Of a stretch of DNA of 32,695 nucleotides, positions 11,158 to 22,900 are shown one piece after another. The stretch covers positions 583,216 through 615,910 of the forward strand of contig MNCI01011946.1 of assembly GCA_015680685.1 (NCBI GenBank). Direction: 5' to 3'. The notes under the pieces are model-generated. The model saw nothing but the letters and a program-made list of their open reading frames with translations. It was not told the DNA's origin and did not search any database. This DNA is from Gnetum montanum (lineage: Eukaryota; Streptophyta; Gnetopsida; Gnetales; Gnetaceae). Each line of letters starts with the position of its first letter. Positions within the stretch are counted from its first letter, which is position 1. The translations under genes and the position numbers were made by a program.

Positions 11158-13921
11158 GAGCTTCACACTCACTTTTCCAAGACACTCTCTTGAGACTCTC
11201 TTACCTTACTCTTGAGACCAGCCTTCTCTCTTAGGATTGGCCTCCTCCTTTGAGACTAACCTTTTGCTTTCTAATTAGCCTACCGAACTTGGGCCTTCAT
11301 AGCTTTCCAAGTGACCCTTCATCTTCCCTCCAAATTAGAATTCAATTTGAAGTTTGTTGAAATTAGTACAAGACATCTTGGAGGAACATGAGATGTCTTT
11401 TCCGAAACAGCCAGATCTCAAAGGAGACAATCTTGGAGTTGGAAGAGATGTCTTGCATGCTGGGGAGATGTCTATACTATAGGGGAGACGTCTCTCCTGC
11501 CAGGGCCAACAATAAAGATGCTTGTTGCAATGCCTAGAACCTTTGGATACCTCCAAACAAGTTCCTATAGACCTTAGAACCCCCTAAACTTATCAAAATG
11601 AGCCCAAAACACCCCCAAACATGCCAAAACTCCAAATAAAGACTCCATCATTGGAGAGATGCTACATTGGCCTGTTTGATGTCCACATCAACAGCCTCCC
11701 CCTTAAAAAGACTCTTGATTCCCACACAAGAGGTCCTTACACTTGGGATAGTTGATGCCCCCTCACATAGGCCACAATTCACATACACAAACCAAAGCAC
11801 AGCACACATGGAATGGTTGGAGCTCACAACATTTTGTCTCTACAAACACAAAACACATAAACACATACAACACAATGTATGCATGATGCGTATAAACACG
11901 TACACACATTAACACAATTTTGTGCTTACATCACAATGGAGAATTACATGAAAGAAGAGTGAATTTGGTCTTTACCCTCAAAGGCTCCACCATGCTTCCA
12001 TCTTGAGAGCATAAAATCCCATGTGTTTCTTCCATGACCTGCAATAAAAGAAGAGTAAGGAAATTCAAAAGGATTAGGTCTTTTCAAACCAAATTCCCTT
12101 CTTCCATTCTTTTTCCTCTTCTTCACCTTCTTCTTCTTGGTGTTTGGAAGACTACCACTTAGCTTCCTTTCACCATCAGCACCACAATGTAGATTGTTTT
12201 CATGTTGCCCATCCATTTCACAGCCAAGACAATCAAGTTCTTCAACACATTTGACAAATTCATCATTGCTATTATCAATAGCATCTTCAAATTTTGGAAA
12301 ATCATATCATTATCAATGTCTTCTCCAACATCAATAATGACCTTCTCACAATGACTATGCCAATTGCCATCATCATCAAACACATTACCATTATTAGTCT
12401 TCTCACTAACAATGGCATTAAAAGTAACAACATGACTCTCATTCTCATTACAATCATCACAATGATCATGATGCTCATCATTACTATTGAACAAACCACT
12501 ACCAAGCTGAAGTAAAATACTAGCATCCATCTCATTAGCTTCAACATGAGAGACACTACTGCCATCAACAAGGTAAAGCTTACATGTACTTACCTCTTCA
12601 TGGCTTTTCCCATCCATCTTTGGTTCAACCTGGTCTTCAACATGTGGCTGTCCACTGTCATCAAAGCTTGAGGGTTAAGATTCCAAATAGGAGTTCCCAA
12701 TTCCAATGGCTTCTCCTCATCAAAGGAATCATCAACAAGCCCTTCATCCTATTTTGGAGATACCAACTCAAAAGGTAAACTCTCCTCCATGGCTTTAACA
12801 TCAGATTCATTAAGAATATCATCAAAGCAATCATTCTTCCATATACCTTGGCTAGAAGACTCACCTCTCTCCCATGAGATAGTCTCAACTTGGCTTAGAA
12901 TCTCCTTTCCCTTGCTCAAGGTATAGAACAATTGCAATAAGAATGAGTATCATACTTTCTAGTGCTACCTTTGATCCTCCTTGAAGAAATTCCTTGATCT
13001 TTGTCATTCCTTTGACTTTTGATCCTTCACCTCCCATGACTTATGAGATAGGAACTTTCCTTGATCAATAGCATACACCATCTTGAACTTTGAAGATCTC
13101 TTAGTCTCGTTAGTGAATCTCTTGGTTCCCTCTCCTGAAACCTTTGAGTATTGAACACACATTTGCTCAATAAGAGATACTTGAGAACTCCTTTTTTTAT
13201 TGATCTCTACTTCATCAGACCTTTCATCTTCCTTTCTTCTTTGGCTAGAAGATAACCTCTCAATTCTTTTCAAAATATTTCCCAAGTTAGTCTTGAGATT
13301 CTCCATATCTCTTGACAAATCTTGAATTGTCTTCTGCTTTGGAGGCATAAAAGGCAATTTTCACAAAATTCTACAAGGAAAGTGAAATAATCAAGATTCC
13401 GCAAGGAATCAAACCAAGAATACTCAGATCTTAAGAGAAATGAGTGTAAGATCTTCAAACGCTAACTAGTACAAGCCAATGGGTATGCAATTCTACAATT
13501 ATCTTCCAATTCTTGAAAGATATGACAAACTTAGATATTAAAGGGAATTTTCAAACCCTGCGATGAGTGGAACAAGTAGCAAGAGAGAATTCATCCAAGC
13601 TTGAGAATTTGGAGTGATTCTTTGCAATTGAGATGAGAATTATCCACTTGAATGCAATTGTCTTCAATTCCAAGATGCTTTGATACCAATCTGATGAGGA
13701 GCTCCCATGGATTTTACAATCCAAGCGCTCTCAATCTCACAAAACAGCAAATTTGAACAAGAAAATAAATGGAAGCTTTATTCTTGCTTAAATGGAGAAT
13801 TTACAGCTGAAAGGAAACACACATTCCCAAGGACATACAAGAGATTCAATCCAATTCTCATACCACACTCAATCAAAGCAATCACACACACAAGGATGAA
13901 AACCAAGGCAATTGACCAAGG

Positions 13922-13964
<43 letters not shown>

Positions 13965-16900
13965 CTCATAGCTCTCCATGCAATGGCCAATAATGGCTCA
14001 GAAATAAGAACAAGAGTGCTCAAGATGAGCTTCACATTCCCTTTCCTGAGACACTCTCTTGAGGCTCTCTTACCTCACTCTTGAGATCATCCTTCTCTCT
14101 TAGGACTAGCCTCCTCCTTTGAGACTAACCTTCTCTCTTCTGATTAGCCTACCCAACTCGGGCCCTTGATGCCGTTTTATAGCTTTCCTAGTGATCCTTT
14201 GTCTTCCCTTCAAATTAGAATTCAATTCGAAGTCCACATCTTGGAGGAATAGGATATGTCTTTTTCGAAACAGCCAGATCTCAGAGGAGACATCTTGGAG
14301 TTGGAAGAGATGTCTTGGAGGAGACATCTTACATGCTGGGGAGACCTCTACACTGCAAGGGAGATGTCTCTCCTGCCAAGGCCAAAAATGAAGATGCTTG
14401 TTATGAGGCTTGGAACCTTCGTATGCCTCCAAACAAGTCCCCATAGATCTGGAACCCCTAAACTCATCAAAATGAGCCCAAAACACCCTCAAACATGCCA
14501 AAACTCTAGGGAAAGACCCCATAATTGGAGAAATGTGACACTGGCCTGTTTGATGTCCACATTAGAGGTGTGAGATCGCATAGAGGATCCATTGGTGGAA
14601 TGTTGTTACCATGAGCTTTTGGTTGTAGAGGCAGTAAGCCAAAAATTGGAAAGAACAGATGGATAAGTACAAAATTATTTTGTACCAAGTCATTATAGTG
14701 TGTGTGCATAATTGTGTATATCAATGAAAATTAAAAGGCATACAGCCGGCTGCACACTGTACCTGGTGTACTTATACCTTAAAATCCCATTATTGGCCTT
14801 TACCTGTAACGTAACTGGACTTCCGTGCCGTTTCAATAGAAGGCTTGCCTCTTTGCCAGTTGGCAGAGCTAGCTGTACCACACATGCTATTATTTGAAAT
14901 GCATGTTTAAAGTTTGTAATAGGGCAGCTGACCATAAAATATTATCAAAATTTGACCAACTAAATAACATAATATAAACGTAAAAACTATCATAAATAGA
15001 TGTAATAAAAGCAAGAAAATTTTTAAATGATATTCTAATACGTGAATAATTCATAAATAAAGATTATTAATCTAGTATGATTCAAAATTTCTTGCAAAAT
15101 AAAATAAAATAAAATAAAGTTCTGCAAACTATGGACATATTAAGAGACAGAATTATGGGTCTGCTTCATAAAGAACCGAGATCCATATACTTTTAAGCTA
15201 AATCATATATTTATCTTTTTTCATTTGATACACAGTTTGTTTTAAAGAATATTGGTATTTCACTTTAGAAAATACTAGTATTTATAAATATTGCTGCATA
15301 ATGCAGGAAAGGTGAAAAGCTAATGCTAATTTGTGGAAAAGCCAATGTTGGGGCATATTGGCATCAATTACTTCCTCTCTCATATGCTATTGTTTCAGGG
15401 GCCATTGGTTCTCATTCTGTTCTGTTCGCAAAGTCCTTGTATGTTTATTTCTCACATTGGCCCAACTGGTCATTTTTTATAGTTTTTCCTAGATCCTAAA
15501 TGGTTTTTACAGCAGTTTGGTCATACGTGCTTTCTTTGATTCACAGATCTAGTCTTCTTCGCTTGACCATGAATGGCAACAGTCATTTGTACAGCTGGTT
15601 CACGTATACCATGCTCATTCTGTTTATATGTACTGCAGCATTTTGGGTATGCCTAAAGAACCTCAGAGTTTCTCAACATATTTTTTGTCTGTCTAATGCT
15701 TTAGTTCAGATCTGCCTGCATTGAAACCATACCTGTAGACATTGATTTTCATATCATATACCATGGAAACAATCAATTTATGTTCAATAATTTAAAATTG
15801 ATTAATATGGAACACGATATGATTTTAATTACAAAATAGAATTGTTAGCCATGTTTAACCCAGCAAACAATATTCCCAATGTAGATAAGTTAGTAAAGGA
15901 TATGTCTTACCATATCACTTAGGAATGCAAGATTGAAACGATACTTCTACAATCCAGAGAAGATCGTGGATCATTTTTAGTTTTGGAGATTCTGGATTGC
16001 AGAATTCTTGAAATCTGGATATTAAAAACATTTAAAAATCTTGAACTATTTTTAAAATGCAAACAATTTAAAAAATTTAAAAGTTAAACCAAAGTTAAGC
16101 AAGAAATTAGTGCACAGGCAACATAGTTCAAATTAAAGTAGTCTCCCAACTAAGATGCTAAGATTAGATCGTTATAAAAATAAGAAACTCATGCTAAAGG
16201 ATTGAAGCATTTGCAATGTGTGCATTGTTTGCCATGGTAATGGCAATGCTATCCTAATCCTCGTACCCAAGTTCTTCTCAAACATATGCACAAAAGCCTC
16301 AATGTAGGGAAAAGGTGTGGACAAAGAGATCAAGATGACAATGCCAATGGAGGGCATACTACAAAGTTGAAGGTCCAAGGGCATTGCAAGCTACAGGCAT
16401 AGGGATACTTTATTGCATGGCAGATGATGGTGCCTCCAAGGTTATTGTAATGTAAAGTGCCTTCTTGGGCAGCAGTTTTGTGGTCAACATAGTTTCCCTC
16501 AAATATGCTGATCCTGGTGCTCTACCAATGCTTGCACCCACTCCTACCATCCTTCATGCCATGTATGGTCATAGTGGCCTACTTGATGCATGCCTTCTCT
16601 TCGACAAAGCTTCTGCCATAGACATTGCTTCAACTACCTTGTGTTACCTTATGGTTTTGGTCTACGTCAATCTTATTACTTCTGTTGCAAGGCAGTGCTA
16701 CTGCATGATGCATGTCATTATGCTCCCTGGACACCATGGCACTTGTTCTAACCCTGAAGTCTGCCTATGCGCTTAAATTTTTCTGCTATAATCAGGAGCT
16801 TCTGCCTTAGATTTTCTTCCATGATCAATAACTTTGCAATTCTAGATCATGATCCAGAACCTTTTTGGAGTCCATTGTTCAGAGCCCGATCCAGAATTGC

Positions 16901-19900
16901 ACAAATTGCAATCGTGATTTGATGCACAGAAATATGATTGTTAATGCACCGAAGAGTTTGGATTAATTGTGGAAGCTTTTTCCATGTTTTTAAATATTTC
17001 CTACCATGTCCATTGGATGCCGGCAACCACTTTTGTAAGGTTCAACACATTGTGTTTGCCAAAGAGCATTTTGTTTTAATGAAGGCACACTTTCCAGATA
17101 GCCAAACCCTCAATCAAGTCTCTGGACACATCAGCTGCTATAAGTTAGTGTTGGATCACCCCATGATAAGGCAAAGACGCTCATACAAAGCCTTAGTCCA
17201 TGGCAAATTGGTGAAGAGGTGTTGCATATCTTCCCTATGTTCCTTACATGCAGTGCAATTTAAATGAACATTAATGCTTTGTCAGTTGAGATTTTTATGT
17301 ATCAAGATTGCATCATATGTTACTTTATTAAGATTGCCATATTTCTTTTATATTATTTATTTACTACTCCAGGATAACATCACCACATGTCTTCCAATGT
17401 AGATATCACCCATAAATGTCATTCTATGAGGTGAAATCACCCCTCACATGTTTCCGTCTTGTATATTTCTACTACAACAACTGTATCCAAGGTGTTTTCT
17501 CAACCATGATTCTATTGATTAGTTTTGTCTTTTCTAGAAGGGCATAAAACTCAAAGCATCGGATGCCTCTTCGCCCTGCTTCATTAGGTTTGAGCATTCT
17601 ACCATGACACTAGATGGATTTACGATGGCATAACAAATGAGTCAAGGACTTCATGAAGAATGTGTGGATAAGGATCAAAATGCAATGAGGCAAAGGTGCC
17701 TTTGCTACATAGGGGAAGACTCTCGCCAAACATGAAACTCAGTTGCAACAGGACTATAGCAAGGGGTATGTTTGCCTTTTTAGGGGCTGGCTCTGCCCAA
17801 CATGAAACTCAAGTGCAACATGAAGATTAGGGAACTGCAGTTCACTATGTCCAGTAGAATTTGGCGAAGTCTATTCTCTAGCATGGCGTTTTCAATACTA
17901 TGAGGAATGCAATAATCAATATGTTCATCAATGCAAGGATATGTTCTATCAAGGTTATTGGCCTTTAGCATCTCACAATAGATGACGCTGTCAAGTAGGG
18001 AAAGGAGAAACTCTTGAAATCCCTGCATCCTAATAAAGTGGGCAATGTTTGAACTAGGTGTGTGTTGCTATGGAAATTCTCAATAATAAAGAATAACAAA
18101 GGAAGCTACTCAACCATGGCATCAGTTTCCTCTACTGCTACAAACTTTGGGGTTTATAAAGACTAATTCAACTTGTACGGGAATTGAGATAGATTCTGCT
18201 CTTTTGATTCAGGGTGCTGCTAGGGATGGAAGAGCCTTCTTTGTTATGATTCCTGTCTAGGAGCAATTATGCTCAGCCTCAAAGTATAGATACTGCTTGG
18301 TAGGGATGAACATGCCCAGTTTTTGTTGTATAGTAAAATTTTGGATTGGGATGTGGTAGTTTGGTTTTGTTTCAAACCCACCCCTGCCCTATTTTTAGGA
18401 TATGTTTTTTCATCAGATAGCTTCTTGCTGGCCTTTCTTCAAAAAGCTGATTAATTAGTTAAAAATAGCTTCTTGCTGGCTTGTCAGTACTACTAAATGT
18501 TATTCAATCCTATCAAAAAACTTGTCGCTCAATATTTATTCCTATTTCTTACTTTTGTGAATTGTGGTGAAGAAATTTTAATTTTAATTACTCTGTGAAG
18601 TATTGTAAGAATTAAAGTAAACCATTATATCCATTATTAGTAATGGACAAATGAGACTTTTTTATTATGCTTTTTCTGGAAGAAATTTAAAATGGAAAAA
18701 TAGAAAAATATTTAAACTAATATTGGAAAATATTTTTATTGTTTACTATCTATGCAGATGACTAGATTAAATGATGGCCTGGCCCTTTTCGATTCAATTC
18801 TTATTGTACCTATGTTCCAGATTGCATGGACATTCTTTTCTATTTTTACAGGATTTATATATTTTCAGGAGTACCAGGTAAGTAGCATCATAATGCATAA
18901 TATGAAGAGCATAACTTCTATTTACAAACCTTTTATCTTGTTCGAGTTTTTTAATTCTAATTTATAATTCTTTATTATGCAGGTTTTTGATTTTTTCAGA
19001 ACATCAATGTTCCTAATAGGCATAATACTTATTTTTTCTGGCATTTCTTTATTAGCACCTGATGATCCTAAAGGTGAACTACAGCGATCTTTTTCCATTT
19101 CCTTTTGTGATTTGACATTTTGTGTTTGTAACGTTAAAATTATCTTAAATGCTCTGTATTTTTTTACATACATGGATCTATCAATATGATAAAGATAGGG
19201 ACTCAAAATGTCTCTTTCAAAATCCTACTCAAAACATAATATGGTTAAATAGCCAATACAAAGCAGCAGGTTAAGTAGGTGCCTGTAACAGAATTATGCT
19301 CGTAGTAATATCAACTAGGATGTCTTCACTTATATCATGAGCCTATAGTGACAGACAGTTCTCAGAAAGCCGTACAACCTACTTTAAGACTTGTAAGAAA
19401 GATGGTAAAACCTTTATAATTACAAAATGTGCAGGAAACCTGAAGATATTCAAGACAATGAACTATATGAAAATTAAAACAATTGGTACTAGATTTATTT
19501 AATCCCGTAACCCGTCCCCCTTCTTGTGCTTAAAATCCAGAACTGAAAAATAAGTTCACTTATGCAACTAGACAAACATGAAAAGGAGACAAAGATTTAG
19601 GTGGAAAACACCTCAATGTGAAGGGAAACAACCATGGGAAAGTAGGCAGATTGTATTCTTCTTGAAAAGTGAATTCCTTGCTACATCTATTAACTCTCTC
19701 CCTCTCCTTTAAATAGCTTTCAGCCTGATAATTTTAGGCATTCAATTAGAAGATTGCATCAGTCAAGTCTGACAGTTAAGGATAATGATCAACCTAACTG
19801 AATATCAGTGATTGACAATTAATTAATTACATCTCATCAATCTTACTGACTTAAACACACCAAAAAAAAAAAAAAAAAAACAATCGGTTACAAATTTCTT

Positions 19901-22900
19901 GATTGGAGATTAAGGAGAGAGAGAATCAAGGAATAGATTTTACTTTACTATCACAACCCCCTTGGCCCAAAAGAAAACAAAAAGAGTTGTCAACTATTTC
20001 CTGTGTTTGTTTGGTTCAAATTTTTATTATCAATAAAACATTCTTTATTTTCTATGTTTTTTTATTTTTCTTTTTTTTGAATTGGTAAAAGGAAGATTTT
20101 ATCAATTATTATATTTAGATATGGAGACTTTTACAAAGTCCTTGGATATTAGACATTAACAAAGGAGTATGCTTAAGGGTCCATTATTTAAAGAGCCACT
20201 CTAGTAATATAATACTATTTATTATTGCTAATAATATTTATAACGTTGGGTTACTTTGCTGAGGGTTTTAGCACTTCGCCTTGTTTTAGTTGGATCAATT
20301 TGTGGCAAATGTGGGTGCATTGTGGGTGTTTTCTTTAAGGTAGCCTTTGAACATTTGATCTACTTTGGATGCTAGGATGAGCTGATTGTGCCAGTTTTTT
20401 CCAATTTGACTTTCCTTCCAAGACTGTTTGCATGTTGTTCCTAAAATTGATTGGCATGATGTCTATTTTTATCCCTTATCCAAAATCAGACATGGAAGAG
20501 CTGTGTACTCTAAGATGCATTTTTGTGTCAAAAGTAAGAAAGGAAGACCAGCATAGTTCTCTCCTGCTACTTAGATTTCTGCTCAGTGTTTCTACTACCT
20601 TGGGAACCTCATATCCATCAGAGTCCATCTTTTTGAGTTTCTAGAGTTTATGGAAACTACTAAAAAACCTCTCCTCTGGGGTAGAAAAAATAATGTGTGG
20701 TTTAAACTACTTTAACAGTGCCTTTTTGGGTTCTCACAAGCTACATAGCAAGCAAATGGCAATTGTTGATATGTTAAAAAGTTTTTGTTGCAAAATAAGC
20801 TGCAGTTTCTACGCTGCCTATCTTGCTTCCATCTATGGCTATCATTTGTAACTATTGCATGGGTTGCTCATAACTACAAATTTGTGATTGCGCACTTGTA
20901 ATTCTTTTGCATGCTAGTTGTAATGTACAGATTTGTGTGTATGTTGCTTATACTATGTAGATCCATGCACAAATCTGTGTGTACATTACTTGTGTTGCAT
21001 AGAGCTGTGTGCAAATCTAAGCATATTGCATAGATCTATGTGCATATTGCTTTTGTGTCTTCACCCATTGTTATGTGTTATCTTTGTGTATTGCTACATT
21101 CTTACTTTCACTTGTTTATGCCTTTTCTCATTGTTATGTGCCTACCTTTGCTCGTTGTTGAGTGCCTTTGCATATTACCATGTTTCTTTGCACAATGTTG
21201 TGTGTCTACCTTCATGTGCTGCTACAACTTGTTCCTCTCTTGTCTAGTGATTCTTTGCTTAGTAGTGCAAGTAGAAAAACATTTCCTCTCATGTATTCCG
21301 TTTGGGTGTATCTTCTTACCTATTTTGTCTGTGTATCGTTTTATGTATTGCAAGCTTCAGCTGTGGCTGACAAGCTCTAATACTGTGCTAGCTTTGAGAT
21401 GCAAATGCTTGGAGCTAATTTAAGAGAAACAAGGAAGAAGTGTGCACACATAGAATGCAATAAAAACATATTAAAAGAAATGCTTTTGACTGACTTATTT
21501 AGTACGTCATACATGGAGAGAGAAGGCGCCTCTTTATAGGCTATTTTATGGTTAAGGTCAAAATGGGACCCACCCAATGAAAACGTCAAACATAGTAATG
21601 CACTCTATACAGGTCAACAATAAGGCCAGTGGGATGTATGAACATTTCAGCTTTGCTTTGGTGCATGTCGTCATAATGATTTACAAAGAACATTAACAAC
21701 AGTTCTCAACAATGCCTGCCAGATAACTTGCCTTTGTGTATATGGCTGTTCTTTATCACACAAATTCACCAAATTAATGTTGCACTCATGTCTTTGTTGA
21801 AATAAGTTTTACATGATAATGTTGTTGGCAATATAACGATTCTTGAAAAATATTTATAAGAAATATTGACTCTAATTCAGAATTTGTGTTTTATAGCGAC
21901 ATATCTTTGTCATATATAGTAGCGTTGAACATAGCCTCCAGGTGAGGACTCCTTTTTTTTATGGTATTATTGATCATAAGTGTTCATGTCTAGGTTCAGT
22001 ACCAAAACTTTCTGGTGCAGCTGCTCAGGAAACGTCACCGTTCATCCGTAATGATGGTGATATGTGAGTTTTCTTAAACACAAAGTTCAAGGCTTCATAT
22101 CTTTCATAATTTAGGAAGCAGTGGATCATGTATATTCCATTTATTGCAGATCAATCGAAGTTCCTCTTAAACAAGCAGAAATGTTAGAGGAAGAAGCTTT
22201 TGTTGAAAAGCTTGGTATAATTGCTAAAAACGTTATTGGAAAGGCAAAGGTATGACCAATAATGCTTTTGATTTTATCAAAATTATTTAGTGAAGTTGAA
22301 TTTTAACATCCAGTTAAGCTGTTGATCTTTTTGTTATTTGATGCACTATACTATTTTCAAATAGCTATAATGAATGTTAAATCTACTTTATTATTATGGA
22401 TGAAAATAAAAGCAAGAAGCCATTATTTATTGTGTTTAATATTTTCAGAAAGTTTTAAACACTCAGTTTCTTCTAACATAGCAGCTTGTGAAGTTAACCT
22501 CATATACATCCTAGAGTTGATGTTTTCAAATATTTGCTCCATGTTTTGAATATTATATATATTAACAAAAGTGCATTAGACAACCTGAAATTTTAATTCC
22601 ATTCAAACAGACTTTTTAAAACTATATCTATTGTTTTTAAAGTCTATGCTTTCTTCTATTCTAGCATTAAAAATAAAAACATTGTAGGAAGCTGGCCTGT
22701 AGGATCAATTCAGAGTAGAATCATGATGAGTTGCAATAGCAGATTAAAAGGTATAGCAGAAAAATACGTGGAAGGCTCTGTTCATGCTCCTTAAGCAATT
22801 CTACGACATTGAAAGCAAATTTTCATGATTTGCGTTCATGGTCACTCTCTCATTACAATCCTCAACAGCTAGGCTATGCCATGAACCCACCCTACTCCAA

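Larger units (their letters stand above)
10887..14564 (-). mobile_element. Non-autonomous LTR retrotransposon, 3.7 kb
   Basis: Two related direct repeats (10887-11690 and 13692-14564) flank a 2.0 kb interior. Each LTR begins TGATG on the + strand; the left one ends CATCA and the right one CATTA, giving the TG...CA ends usual for LTRs with one mutation. Flanking pentamers GATGT (10882-10886) and GAGGT (14565-14569) look like a target duplication with one change. Orientation is - strand: a primer binding site lies inside the right LTR (13677-13688) and a polypurine tract inside the left one. No protease, integrase or reverse transcriptase segment is visible in the interior, only one decayed ORF. 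The element is therefore non-autonomous or internally deleted. It inserted 15-20 bases past the RTE tail in intron 6, opposite to the gene. Confidence 0.85.
8899..15306 (+). other. Intron 6 (6.4 kb), expanded by retroelements
   Basis: Bounded by GTAGAT and AATGCAG. More than half is explained by an RTE-type LINE fragment (about 10050-10866) and a - strand LTR element (10887-14564). The stretches 8899-10050 and 14570-15306 show no gene or clear element, apart from a short AAAAT-type run near 15100. Confidence 0.85.
19074..21993 (+). other. Intron 10 (2.9 kb)
   Basis: Bounded by GTGAAC and TGTCTAG. It holds a poly(A) run at 19862-19880 and degenerate T/G-rich quasi-repeats at 20900-21250. A stretch at 19540-19860 may be a retroelement fragment (AGGTGGAAAACACCTC...CCATGGGAAA). 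No gene is seen. Confidence 0.85.

Noticed and set aside
10984-11172. - strand ORF with an Arg-Glu repeat (and a similar one at 13778-14035)
   Set aside because: Translation of the (CT)n microsatellites in the LTRs.
12294-12571. Ile/Met/Leu-rich ORFs on both strands inside the LTR element
   Set aside because: Antisense or shifted readings of the Asp/Glu/His-rich coding piece.
20933-21423. Cys/Leu-rich ORFs of 104 and 127 codons
   Set aside because: Produced by T/G/C-rich quasi-repeats in intron 10, with no domain and overlapping frames.
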